From Planctomycetaceae bacterium (GTDB taxonomy: Bacteria; Planctomycetota; Planctomycetia; Pirellulales; Pirellulaceae), in assembly GCA_005778405.1 (NCBI GenBank), contig SXOA01000180.1, positions 62,001 to 126,000 on the forward strand: a stretch of DNA of 64,000 bases, given 5' to 3'. The position numbers and the translations under genes are program-made. Each line of letters begins with the position of its first letter. The first letter of the stretch is position 1. Under the pieces are notes generated by a model. The model was not told the DNA's origin, did not search any database, and saw only the letters and a program-made list of their open reading frames with translations. Shown piece by piece: positions 17,336-26,209 of the stretch.

Positions 17336-18621
17336 TGTCCAAGATTTCCTCCATTCTCGCCCGTGAAATCCTCGACAGCCGCGGCAAGCCGACGGTTGAA
17401 GCCGAGGTGCATCTGGAGGGAGGCTTCACTGGCATGGCCAGCGTCCCTAGCGGTGCCAGCACCGGCGCGGCGGAAGCTTGTGAGTTGCGGGATGGGGACC
17501 TCGCGAGGTACGACGGCCAGGGAGTTCGCCGCGCGGTGGAAAACGTGAATCGGATCATTGCCTCCGCACTGTCGGGGAAATGCGCTCGCGACCAGCAAGA
17601 CACGGATGGTGTTCTGCGGTTCCTGGACAGCACGTCCAACAAACGGAATCTTGGTGCCAATGCAATCCTGGCGGTCTCGCTGGCGGTTTCTAGGGCAGCG
17701 GCACACGCCAAGGGAATTCCTCTTTATCATCACATCCACGATTCCCTGCTAGAACGGGCGGGAGAGCATGCGCGAGACTTCGCCTTTGCGCCGCGGATTC
17801 CGCTCCCCATGACCAACATGATTTCCGGCGGCAAGCACGCCGGGGGAAATCTTGACTTCCAGGATGTCCTCATCATTCCCAAGGGGGCTTCGTCCTATCC
17901 CGTCGGCCTGGAATGGATTGTCCGCGTCTATCGGCGACTAGGGGAGTTGCTCCGCCAGGAGAGATACGAGGGGTACCTTGTCGGCGACGAAGGGGGCTAT
18001 GGCCCCCGGCTGCAATCGAATCGCCAGGCGGTGGAGATTGTCGTGCAGGCGATTGAACAAGCCGGACTACGGCCAGGTGAAGATGTGTCGCTCGCGCTCG
18101 ACGTGGCCTCCTCGCACTTCTATCGGAACGGGTCGTACGTCCTCAAGGCGGAACAGGGGAGGAAACTGACTAGCGCCGAAATGGTGGAACGGCTGGCGGA
18201 GTGGGCGGCGGAGTTTCCGATCGACTGCATCGAGGACGGCCTGGCAGAAGAGGATTGGCAGGGGTGGCAATTGCTGACGGCCAGGCTGGGGAGCAAGGTC
18301 AAGCTGGTCGGCGACGACCTGTTCGCGACCAACGCCCGCCGCTTGCAAAAGGGGATCGACACCAAGTCGGCCAACGCCGTGCTGATCAAGGTCAACCAGA
18401 TTGGTACTCTCAGCGAAACCTTCGACACTGTCTTGGCCGCCAAAAGCCACGGCTATACCACCATCATCTCCGCCCGCAGTGGCGAGACCGAAGATGACTT
18501 CCTGGCGGACTTGGCGGTCGGTATCGGTGGTGACTATATCAAAATCGGCTCCATCACCCGCAGCGAGCGCCTCGCCAAATACAACCGGCTCCTGCGGATT
18601 TGGGAAGAGCTGACGAAGTAG
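17335..18621 (+). CDS. Enolase-family protein, divergent at the active site
   Basis: 428 residues, close to normal enolase length. Family marks are EILDSRGKPTVEAEV, SVPSGASTGAAEACEL, VGDEGGYGP, CIEDGLAEEDW, VGDDLFATN, LIKVNQIGTL and KIGSITRSERLAKYN, so the Mg ligands, the E211-like glutamate and both lysines (K345/K396 in yeast numbering) are kept. But the segment usually ending VDIQEFMI reads LDFQDVLI, so the E168 equivalent is Asp, and SHRSGETED reads SARSGETED, so the H373 equivalent is Ala. It may be a slow enolase or a paralogue with another substrate; I therefore withhold the symbol eno. The ATG overlaps the preceding stop. Confidence 0.85.
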   Translation: MSKISSILAREILDSRGKPTVEAEVHLEGGFTGMASVPSGASTGAAEACELRDGDLARYDGQGVRRAVENVNRIIASALSGKCARDQQDTDGVLRFLDSTSNKRNLGANAILAVSLAVSRAAAHAKGIPLYHHIHDSLLERAGEHARDFAFAPRIPLPMTNMISGGKHAGGNLDFQDVLIIPKGASSYPVGLEWIVRVYRRLGELLRQERYEGYLVGDEGGYGPRLQSNRQAVEIVVQAIEQAGLRPGEDVSLALDVASSHFYRNGSYVLKAEQGRKLTSAEMVERLAEWAAEFPIDCIEDGLAEEDWQGWQLLTARLGSKVKLVGDDLFATNARRLQKGIDTKSANAVLIKVNQIGTLSETFDTVLAAKSHGYTTIISARSGETEDDFLADLAVGIGGDYIKIGSITRSERLAKYNRLLRIWEELTK

Positions 18622-18751
18622 CAAGCGTGTGCAGCCATCCGCGTTAGGCTGGTGTCAGTCGCCATCAGGCAGTTGTTTACCCCTGGCCTGCCTCGCATAA
18701 TGCAGGCTGCTTCCCTCGAGGCGGGTTTACTTCTATTTTCCCTTCTTCATC

Positions 18752-19939
18752 ATGGCAAATCGCAATTCCCCGCCGCTCGAAGCAGTCCTGATCCCCGACA
18801 CGAAACCCAGAAAATCGTGGGTGCCGCTCATCATGGGGAGCATCCTGGTGGGTTCGTGTGTGCTGGCGGTTATGTTCGGGGTGATAGGCCTGCTGTGGCT
18901 GATCAATAGAATTGACCATCCGGGAACCTTTGTCGGAGCGGGGGGCAACGGGAGTTGGCAATCGCCCGCGGAGAAGCAAGCGGAATATCGCACCGTCTTT
19001 AAGGTGCCGGTCGAGGTGCCGCGCGACGCAGACGTGCCGATGGTGGAACGGCTGCTAGCGAAGTACGTTGCCGCGGCCAAATCCAACGACGTGGGAGGCT
19101 TGGCTCGATTGGTGGATGTGAATGTCTTCCTGCAGCGGATGCAGGACCATCCGGACATGCCCCGACTGGACGCCACGGAGCGCAAGGCGCTGGTTGCCCA
19201 GATCAATACGAGCCTGCAACTGCCGGATGATATTCTGGACATTCGTCTGATGGGATTTAAACGGCTGCCAGAGAAGGGATTGGGAGTGGCAGACGTAATT
19301 CTCAAGCAGGTGAAGGGAACTTCCGAGCCATGCCGGATTTGGCTCCAGCAGAACGAGCGTTCCTGGTCGGTTGTCGATTGGGAGTACATCCAGGTTGGGA
19401 GATCCCAGGCAGGGGCTCGTGCAGGATCCTTGCGGGCCAATCGGGACTACTTGGAGGCCATGGGACATCGCGAATTCCTCGACGACTTAGCGGAGGCCGA
19501 GGAGCGCATCAGGCAGGGGGACAGTCCTGGGGCCATCAGCTTCGTGCAAAGTGCCGATCAGCGAACCGTGCCCGAATACTTGCATAAGGAATCGCAGTTG
19601 CATGTGGCATGGCTCTATTTTCGCTGCCGCCAGTATCAGTCCGCGATCGATTGCTTGAATTCCGTTACCGATCCGGTTGAAATTCCGGGGGTCTATGTCA
19701 TCCGTGCACTCTCTTTTCAGCCACTGGGACAGAACGAACTGGCCATCACCGCTGCCACTGATTACGAGAGGCTGTGCGGGTTTTCGCCGGATGTCGGGCG
19801 GGCGAAAGCTCTCGCGCTCGCACAATTGGGACGGAAAGACGAGGCGGTTGTCGAATTCAAACGACTGCTGGAATTCGATCCGACGGATGAAGTGGCACGG
19901 AGGAAAAATGACGAACTTCGAATGGCGAATGACGAATGA
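18752..19939 (+). CDS. Membrane-anchored protein with TPR-like C-terminus
   Basis: 395 residues. A single hydrophobic stretch (about 29-50, LIMGSILVGSCVLAVMFGVI) follows a short basic N-terminus, so the body likely faces the periplasm. The middle has no family I recognise; the last 130 residues (HVAWLYFRCRQYQSAIDCLN, then AKALALAQLGRKDEAVVEFK) look like tetratricopeptide units, suggesting protein binding. The last few codons (NDELRMANDE) lie in an inverted repeat at 19917-19981, so the true tail may be altered. ATG start; no partner gene is obvious. Confidence 0.65.
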   Translation: MANRNSPPLEAVLIPDTKPRKSWVPLIMGSILVGSCVLAVMFGVIGLLWLINRIDHPGTFVGAGGNGSWQSPAEKQAEYRTVFKVPVEVPRDADVPMVERLLAKYVAAAKSNDVGGLARLVDVNVFLQRMQDHPDMPRLDATERKALVAQINTSLQLPDDILDIRLMGFKRLPEKGLGVADVILKQVKGTSEPCRIWLQQNERSWSVVDWEYIQVGRSQAGARAGSLRANRDYLEAMGHREFLDDLAEAEERIRQGDSPGAISFVQSADQRTVPEYLHKESQLHVAWLYFRCRQYQSAIDCLNSVTDPVEIPGVYVIRALSFQPLGQNELAITAATDYERLCGFSPDVGRAKALALAQLGRKDEAVVEFKRLLEFDPTDEVARRKNDELRMANDE

Positions 19940-19981
19940 GTTTGGCATCTGGCATTCGTCATTCGGAATTCGCCATTCGAA
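19917..19981. repeat. Imperfect inverted repeat of AATGGCGAATGACGAATG type
   Basis: The left arm (19917-19938) TTCGAATGGCGAAT-GACGAATG is the reverse complement of the right arm (19953-19981) except for seven bases inserted on the right. It begins in the last codons of the upstream gene and extends into the gap before rimO. Confidence 0.6.
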
Positions 19982-20063
19982 TTTCGACTTTTTGCCCCTC
20001 CCCAGCATTGGCAGGCTCCCGTAAACTAAGGGATTGTCTTCCGCCCTGCCTGGGAGCCCTCCT

Positions 20064-21455
20064 TTGCCCCGTACGTACCTGGAACAGCCGAACAAGACCG
20101 ATTCGAAAGGGACGTACGCCTTCGTCAGCCTGGGGTGTCCGAAGAACCTGGTCGACAGCGAGCGGATGCTCGGCCTTTTGAAGATTGACGGCTATACGCT
20201 GGTGAGCGAGCCCGACGGGGCGGACTTTGTGGTCGTCAACACCTGCGGCTTCATCGAGCGGGCGCGGACGGAGTCTTTTTCGGCCATCGACGAAATGCTG
20301 GCCCTGAAAAAGGCCGGCGGGACCAAGGGGGTCATCGTCTCGGGCTGCCTGGCGGAGCGGCAGAAGGAAGATTTGCTCATCGAGCGTCCGGGCATCGACT
20401 TTCTGGTTGGCGTTTTTGGCCGCGAGGAAATCACGCGAGTCGCCGATCGGCTCGTGGGAAATCTAGAAGAGCAGCGGACGGTCTTTCAGCCCGCGCCGAT
20501 CCGCGCCCTGCCGGATACCGAGCGGCTCCGCATCACGCCCCGGCATTTTGCGTATCTCAAGATTTCGGAAGGCTGCGACCGGCTCTGCACGTTCTGCGCG
20601 ATTCCCAAGATGCGGGGCAAGCACGCCAGCAAGCCGATCGAATCGATCATCAAGGAAGCGGAGCAACTGGTCGCCGACGGGGCGAGGGAAATCATCATCG
20701 TTGCGCAGGACACCACTTACTATGGCAAGGATATCTACGGCGAGCCGCGGCTGACCGAGCTACTCCGCAAGCTGGAAGAGGTGCAGGGGATCGACTGGCT
20801 TCGGCTGATGTACTTTTACCCAATGTATATCACCGATGAGTTGGCGGACGTGATAGCCGCGAGCAAGCGGATCGTGCCGTACATCGACATGCCGTTACAG
20901 CACATCAACGATACGATGCTTCGCCGGATGGCCCGCCGCGTGACCAGGAGCGAAACGGAGAACCTCATCGGCAAGCTCCGCTCGCGGATTCCGAAGCTGA
21001 CGATGCGGACCACCTTCATCACCGGCTTTCCCGGCGAGACCGACGAGCAGTTTCAGGAAATGGCCGGCTTTGTCCGGGAGCAGAAGTTTGAGCGGATGGG
21101 GGTCTTCACCTATTCCTACGAGCCGGGGACGCCAGCCGTCCAACTCGACGACCACTTGCCCGAGGATGTGAAGGAAGCTCGCCGCGACGAGTTGATGGGA
21201 GTGCAGCAGGAAATCTCTTTCGCTTGGAACGAGGCTCAGATCGGCAAGACCCTGGACGTCATTCTCGACCAGCCGGTGGAAGGGGAAAAAAACGTCTTCG
21301 TCGGCCGCTCGAAAGCAGATGCTCCCGATGTGGATGGCCTGGTCTTTGTCACCGGCGATCGCTTCAAGCTGAAATCGGGGCAGATTGTGCCGACGCAGAT
21401 TGTGGCGAATCAGGAATATGATTTGGTGGGTGTGGCGGCATCCCGGCCGAGATAG
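20064..21455 (+). CDS. rimO: Ribosomal protein S12 methylthiotransferase RimO
   Basis: 463 residues. RimO adds a methylthio group to the conserved aspartate of S12 using radical SAM chemistry and a second Fe-S cluster. Seen: three cysteines of the N-terminal domain (VSLGCPKNLVDSE, VVNTCGF, VSGCLAE), then the radical SAM motif CDRLCTFCAIPKMRG (CxxxCxxC) and a C-terminal TRAM region. VDSE and the S12-directed family pattern favour RimO over MiaB. No ATG precedes the conserved core; TTG at 20064, with GGGAG seven bases upstream, is preferred over TTG at 20034. It needs Fe-S clusters, as do the nuo genes later on. Confidence 0.92.
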   Translation: MPRTYLEQPNKTDSKGTYAFVSLGCPKNLVDSERMLGLLKIDGYTLVSEPDGADFVVVNTCGFIERARTESFSAIDEMLALKKAGGTKGVIVSGCLAERQKEDLLIERPGIDFLVGVFGREEITRVADRLVGNLEEQRTVFQPAPIRALPDTERLRITPRHFAYLKISEGCDRLCTFCAIPKMRGKHASKPIESIIKEAEQLVADGAREIIIVAQDTTYYGKDIYGEPRLTELLRKLEEVQGIDWLRLMYFYPMYITDELADVIAASKRIVPYIDMPLQHINDTMLRRMARRVTRSETENLIGKLRSRIPKLTMRTTFITGFPGETDEQFQEMAGFVREQKFERMGVFTYSYEPGTPAVQLDDHLPEDVKEARRDELMGVQQEISFAWNEAQIGKTLDVILDQPVEGEKNVFVGRSKADAPDVDGLVFVTGDRFKLKSGQIVPTQIVANQEYDLVGVAASRPR

Positions 21456-21488
21456 ATTTTTCGGCAATTGTGGGCTAAGCTGATTTCC

Positions 21489-23429
21489 ATGGCTGAAATC
21501 CTCTGCCCAAGTTGCAGCAAACGTTTGCGGGTGAATCCCCAATCGAAGTCGCGGCGGATGCGATGCCCGGTTTGCCAAGCGGAAATGTCTTTGGTGGTCA
21601 GCGGCGAAACGGTTACTGCGAAGCTGATCTTGGCTCCCCTCCCAGTGCCGCCGCCGCTTCCGCCCTCTTCGGTTCAGCAACCACCAATGATGGCTAGCGA
21701 GCCAGAACCGGAAATCTATCAAGGTTATGCCGACGAACAACCAACGGTTTCCTCGCCCGAGCCGCAAGCGGTGGCTGAGCCGGAGAAGCCGGAGCCCAAG
21801 TTTCTGCTTTCAGTAACGCCGCTCGACTCATCCGCTGCTCGAAGCAGAGGGGGCAGAAAGACAGAACCGGCGAAGAACAACTCTGGTCTGTGGATTGGTG
21901 GTGGCATCGGTTTGCTGGCGGTTGCCGTCCTGGCGAGTATCGGATACGTACTGAAAGTGGGATCTCCCGGTGGCCCTTCAAAGTTGGTCGCTCGCTCTCC
22001 CAAGACAGGCGAAGAGAAGAACAAGGCCACCACTAAGTCGCAGGCACCAGCCGCTGAACCTCCAGCGATCACCGAGCACACCAATACCGTACCCCCGGTG
22101 ACCGCGGCTGCCGATGTCTCGCCGCCCAGCACAACAACACCGACCCTTCCCACCGAGCCAACGCCCGAGCCGCCAACCACTCCCGTGCCGGAGACTCCCA
22201 GTTCCGTATCCGAGATACCGGCCGCGAAACCCGCGCCTGAAACACCAACACCTGAACAGCCTGCTCCTGAAACGCCTGTTCCCGAAAAGCCCACTGCTCA
22301 AGAACCTGAACCGGCCAAGGTTCCCCACGCTAAAGAAAAGACCAAACCCGATAAGGCCGCTCCCAAAACCGGTGGCAAGAAAATGGAGCCCAAGAAGCCG
22401 GCAGCCAAGGGGCCTCCTCCCGCTACCGCCGATTGCGAGGTCTGCCGCGGGCGCGGGCTGGTGCCGCTCAAGAATCCGCAGCCCTACGTCTGGATGGAAG
22501 GTCAGCCGGTCCCGAAGGGGGCGCTGGCGGTGCGCGAGCAGTATTGTCCCAATTGCAAGCCTGACGCGGCCAATGCCGAATTCGCCGCCGCGGAAGATCT
22601 CCGTCTCAAGACGGCCATGGAAGTACATGTGGACTGGGAGAAAAAGACAAACTGGCCATTGGTGCGGGCGGAAAACCGCCGGGCCGCTCTTCACAGCCAA
22701 TTGCCGCCGACCGACACGCAGCGGGTGGCGCTAGCCCTGGAAGCGATGAATCAGCACATTGAAGGGTTGACCGGTTCGCTGGAATTAACGAGCACCACTC
22801 CCGCCAATTGCAATATCATCATCCTCTTTCAGAAGCCGAACTATTTGCAGTTTGTGAACTTGCTCAAGGCCGACCCGGTGTTCGGGCCGGCCCGGCAGGA
22901 CTGGTCGCTAGTTGGCGAAGTGGCGGGGACCTGGGTCAAGGACACCATCTTCTATCGCTATTCACCCGAAGGTCCGCCGCCGGAACATCAGGGAGTGGCC
23001 TTGATGGCGGCGTTTCAGATTCGCACCGCCTGTGGATACAAGGATCCGCCGTGGCTCAATGTCGGCTACTCGGCTTACTGCGAAAACATGACGCTCAAGG
23101 CCAATCGCGTCAACTCTCTGGAGTATGCACTCAACAACTTGCAGATTGATCCCGACTGGTCCCTGGCCGTCCGCCGCCTGGCTGCCGCGGGGGGACTGAA
23201 GCCTTGGAATGACATGTTTCCCAAGCTCCTGCGCGACTACCAGGCCGAAGACCATCTCACCGCCTACGCCATGGTCGCGTTCCTCATCCAATACAAGCCG
23301 CAGAAGTTTCTGGACTTCATCAAGGAAACCAAAAGTGGCCTGGGAAGCGCGGAAGCCCTGGAAAAAGGCTACGGCGAGACCGTGCCGCAGTTGCAGCAGC
23401 GGTGGGTGAAGGCGCTGGGGGGAAGGTAG
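21489..23429 (+). CDS. Membrane protein with N-terminal zinc ribbon and internal CxxCxGxG motif
   Basis: 646 residues. The N-terminus has CPSCSKRL and CPVCQAEM, a zinc-ribbon pair. A Pro-rich linker leads to a hydrophobic segment (about 142-165), then a long Pro/Thr/Glu-rich stretch (about 180-310), CEVCRGRGLV with a matching YCPNC (DnaJ-like zinc site), and a C-terminal domain of about 270 residues ending with LQQRWVKALGGR. The ATG at 21489 is chosen over a TTG at 21468 because it opens just before the zinc ribbon. The long linker probably spans the envelope. The gene ends one base before the convergent fkbM gene. Function unknown. Confidence 0.7.
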   Translation: MAEILCPSCSKRLRVNPQSKSRRMRCPVCQAEMSLVVSGETVTAKLILAPLPVPPPLPPSSVQQPPMMASEPEPEIYQGYADEQPTVSSPEPQAVAEPEKPEPKFLLSVTPLDSSAARSRGGRKTEPAKNNSGLWIGGGIGLLAVAVLASIGYVLKVGSPGGPSKLVARSPKTGEEKNKATTKSQAPAAEPPAITEHTNTVPPVTAAADVSPPSTTTPTLPTEPTPEPPTTPVPETPSSVSEIPAAKPAPETPTPEQPAPETPVPEKPTAQEPEPAKVPHAKEKTKPDKAAPKTGGKKMEPKKPAAKGPPPATADCEVCRGRGLVPLKNPQPYVWMEGQPVPKGALAVREQYCPNCKPDAANAEFAAAEDLRLKTAMEVHVDWEKKTNWPLVRAENRRAALHSQLPPTDTQRVALALEAMNQHIEGLTGSLELTSTTPANCNIIILFQKPNYLQFVNLLKADPVFGPARQDWSLVGEVAGTWVKDTIFYRYSPEGPPPEHQGVALMAAFQIRTACGYKDPPWLNVGYSAYCENMTLKANRVNSLEYALNNLQIDPDWSLAVRRLAAAGGLKPWNDMFPKLLRDYQAEDHLTAYAMVAFLIQYKPQKFLDFIKETKSGLGSAEALEKGYGETVPQLQQRWVKALGGR

Positions 23430-24383
23430 TTACGGAATCAGCAGCACGTCCTGCTCGTCGCGACCGCGGCGATCTTTCCCTTGCTGAAGTTTGCGCAGGA
23501 CTTCCGCGATGCGGTCAATGGGATGTGGGGCCATCTCGCGGCCCGCATCCAAAAACTGCTCATCGAGAACAATCTGGCGAAAGTGCTCCCGGCAGAGAGC
23601 TTCAAAACGGGCCAGGCCGCCGTGAATTTCCAGGGCCTGGGGCGCGACTTCCACCCACAGCGGCACGCCGGCTTTCCAGAGAGATGTTCCGGAGGCGATG
23701 ACTTCGCTTTCAAAACCTTGTGTATCGCTCCAGACGAGTGCGACTTCGTCTGGCCGTAAGCCAGATTGAATCACAAGTTGGTCAAGCAACAGCGAAGGGA
23801 CTTGCGTGACTTGCCACTCTCCTTTGCCATATCGGCCATCAAAGCCTTGCTTGCCGTTTTGACTCTTCACTTCGCTGTGCCCGCTGTCCTGGGGAGCGAG
23901 CATCTCGATTGTCCCCGCTTGCGTCGCGATCGCGACTTGCCGGCAGTCGATCCGGCCGGCCATTTGATTGAGCTCGACATTCTTGCGAAGCAGCTCAAGC
24001 GTTCGCGGCACCGGCTCGCAGGCGATGATCTTTTTGCCGCTGGCCTTAGCGAGGGGCAGGGCCGTGTCGCCGATGTTAGCCCCGATGTTGATGATGGTGG
24101 ACTGATCGCCAAATTGCGGGCGGTTGATTTTCAGCCAATTCAGCAGCGGCGGGAGGGTCTCGAGCTGGAAGTCGCCGCGAATGTAGAGCGAGCGGCCGAC
24201 GATGTCATGCGTGAAGACCGACCAGGTAAATCCGTCCCGCTGGAAAGTGATAGTCTCGGCATCTCCGCGTAAGAACTCCCACGCCAGCCAGCGGCGGGCA
24301 AAAGTGGCGCTCTTTCCGGGCAGCACGCGCAGCGAGCTGGCAATCACAGATTTTCCGAGTGCGGACAGCGAACGCAAGAGCAT
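23430..24383 (-). CDS. FkbM-family methyltransferase
   Basis: 317 residues. The SAM-binding part is clear: STIINIGANIGDTALPLA (motif I), KKIIACEPVPRTLELLRKN, RIDCRQVAIATQAGTIEM, then the FkbM region VALVWSDTQGFESEVI. These enzymes methylate sugars or other small molecules, often in surface polysaccharide or exopolysaccharide loci. The start lies nine bases past the stop of the flippase gene, so the two form an operon and probably serve surface glycan export and modification. The stop abuts the stop of the convergent gene on the plus strand. Confidence 0.85.
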   Translation of the reverse strand: MLLRSLSALGKSVIASSLRVLPGKSATFARRWLAWEFLRGDAETITFQRDGFTWSVFTHDIVGRSLYIRGDFQLETLPPLLNWLKINRPQFGDQSTIINIGANIGDTALPLAKASGKKIIACEPVPRTLELLRKNVELNQMAGRIDCRQVAIATQAGTIEMLAPQDSGHSEVKSQNGKQGFDGRYGKGEWQVTQVPSLLLDQLVIQSGLRPDEVALVWSDTQGFESEVIASGTSLWKAGVPLWVEVAPQALEIHGGLARFEALCREHFRQIVLDEQFLDAGREMAPHPIDRIAEVLRKLQQGKDRRGRDEQDVLLIP

Positions 24384-24392
24384 GTGAATACC

Positions 24393-25880
24393 TTAAGAGG
24401 CCTCCGCGGAATTGCCAGTGAGCTTTCGCCACGTTGCCAGTCCCGCCGCAAGCGACCGCAGCGTCGCCGGTCGGAAATCCGCATGCGTCCAGATTCCCGT
24501 CAGGCGGCCGCAAACCAGCCATTCCAGGCCGGCTTCCAGGGCGAGCGCGCCGGCGGCGACCGCGGCAATTGCCTCGATGCCCCAGCGCTTGGCGGCAAAT
24601 GAGCCGGCGATGCAGAGCAGCGCCGCCGTCGCGCAGCAAATCCACATTGCTGCCGTCTGCCGACCCGTCATGGCCAGCGTCATTCCCCCCGTCCCCGCCA
24701 GCGAAACGGCAATCTGCCCCAAGCTCAAAATGGCGAGAGCCGTCGCCCCTTTTTGATAGTACGAGCCGCTGAGCGTTCCCATCAGCCATCCCCCCGCCAA
24801 CAGACAGAACAGGGCGGCGGCAGTCGTGGCAATGGCGGTAAGCGTAGCCGAGCGGCGGAGCAGTGTTTGTAGCTCACGGTGCTGGCCGCGGGCGACCAGA
24901 TCGGGAATGGACGATAAGACGGTGCTGACGGCGAGCTGTGTGGGGACATTCAGCAGCACCAGATAACGGCGGGCAACGCCATAAACCGCGACCTCTTCCT
25001 TCGAAACAAAGCTCGCGGCAATCCAAATGTCCGCGGTCTGCATCACCATGATGAAGAAGTGGAAGACGGCCATCGGCAGGGAGACCTGTAGCAGGCTGGG
25101 GAGTGTCAGCGGCGGGAAAGAAGTCGCTGCCGAGACCACCGAGTCCTTGGAGACGGAACGTACCGTGGCTCGCAGGCAGAGAATGCTGACCAGCAGGGAG
25201 ACTCCGCTCCCGGCAATCTGGCAGGCGAGAGTGATCGTGATGGTCGGTTGGAACTGAAGGGCGACGCACGCCAGGATTCCCAGGAACAAGAGCACCGGCA
25301 ACGGGCCGCCGAAGGTACCGCCGCTCAGGAGACTGGCCCAACGGAGCTCGTGCAGGCCACGCAGAGATTCCGCCGAAAACTGCTGCCATGCCATGAGCAG
25401 GATGAGCGTTACGGCCAATGGGATGAGCCATGCGACGTTTTGCAAGTGCCATATCTTCTCGCCAAACAGTCCCAGCAGCAGAGCCGTGATGCCGCAGGTC
25501 GTGAGGGATGCGACCAAGAGCACAACAGTTGCCAGGCGGAGCGTCCGACGGATTCGGCTGTGGTTATGCTGGACCAGGCTTTCGGCCAGAAATCGGACGC
25601 AGGTATGTCCCAGGCCAAACTGTGCCATGATGGCGGCGAAAGTGATGACGCTCAGCAGGCTAGTCAACTCGCCGAACTCGGGCGGCGCAAGAAACCGCGG
25701 CACGATGATGGTGGCCAGGAGCGTACTGCCGATACCCAGCCCGCGGCCGAGCATTACCCACAAAACAGCGCGCGGCAGGCGTCGCATTCGGCTAGAGGAC
25801 TCCGACGGCGGCGATGCCTCGGCGCGCGCTGCTGCATCGTGTAACGCTTCCTGCGCTGAATCCGGAGTTAAGAGAGACAT
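24393..25880 (-). CDS. Oligosaccharide flippase (polysaccharide biosynthesis / MATE-like)
   Basis: 495 residues with about 12-14 hydrophobic segments after a 38-residue polar N-terminal extension. VLWVMLGRGLGIGSTLLATI and RFLAPPEFGELTSLLSVITF are typical of the RfbX/Wzx-type polysaccharide flippase family. Such proteins move lipid-linked sugars across the cytoplasmic membrane. The extension is unusually long and rich in Ala/Ser/Glu. The fkbM gene follows after nine bases. No glycosyltransferase is nearby, so the sugar is unknown. Confidence 0.85.
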   Translation of the reverse strand: MSLLTPDSAQEALHDAAARAEASPPSESSSRMRRLPRAVLWVMLGRGLGIGSTLLATIIVPRFLAPPEFGELTSLLSVITFAAIMAQFGLGHTCVRFLAESLVQHNHSRIRRTLRLATVVLLVASLTTCGITALLLGLFGEKIWHLQNVAWLIPLAVTLILLMAWQQFSAESLRGLHELRWASLLSGGTFGGPLPVLLFLGILACVALQFQPTITITLACQIAGSGVSLLVSILCLRATVRSVSKDSVVSAATSFPPLTLPSLLQVSLPMAVFHFFIMVMQTADIWIAASFVSKEEVAVYGVARRYLVLLNVPTQLAVSTVLSSIPDLVARGQHRELQTLLRRSATLTAIATTAAALFCLLAGGWLMGTLSGSYYQKGATALAILSLGQIAVSLAGTGGMTLAMTGRQTAAMWICCATAALLCIAGSFAAKRWGIEAIAAVAAGALALEAGLEWLVCGRLTGIWTHADFRPATLRSLAAGLATWRKLTGNSAEAS

Positions 25881-25890
25881 GCGTTTGAAA

Positions 25891-25914
25891 AAGGGGTCTG
25901 GCTCCGAGCCCCTT
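25891..25914. repeat. Family C palindrome
   Basis: AAGGGG at 25891-25896 pairs with CCCCTT at 25909-25914, with an inner GGCTC/GAGCC stem. It lies ten bases beyond the start of the flippase gene. Confidence 0.45.
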
Positions 25915-25945
25915 GCGAGCTTGTCAGCGAATGGAGGGTTGCTGC

Positions 25946-25960
25946 GAGGTGCCTGACTCC
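25946..25960 (+). repeat. Short repeat, family C, copy 2
   Basis: GAGGTGCCTGACTCC, one mismatch from the minus-strand copy at 8642-8656. Confidence 0.4.
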
Positions 25961-26209
25961 TAATTCAACCGCTGGCGGCAAATCAAGAGCCGGCGAGACG
26001 CTGGACTTTCATTCTAGTTTGAAGCTGCGCCGGGCTCGGTTGGCGAATGTTGCCAGCAAGAGGACAATTGCGAGTCACGCTCTTGAGTCAAATGAATCCT
26101 CCGCACAATCGGTATATTCGGACTCACACTTATTTTGGAAAAGAGAGACTCGATAGCAGCGCCAGAACTACTCCTGGCACGTCCTACGGTGACGGCCTAA
26201 CATGGTCCT

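Larger units (their letters stand above)
25881..26209. other. Noncoding divergent region between flippase and glcE
   Basis: No gene is supported. It holds two family C repeats (25891-25914 and 25946-25960) and an AT-richer stretch around 26100-26160; it must contain the promoters of both divergent genes, but no clear hexamer pair stands out. Confidence 0.45.
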
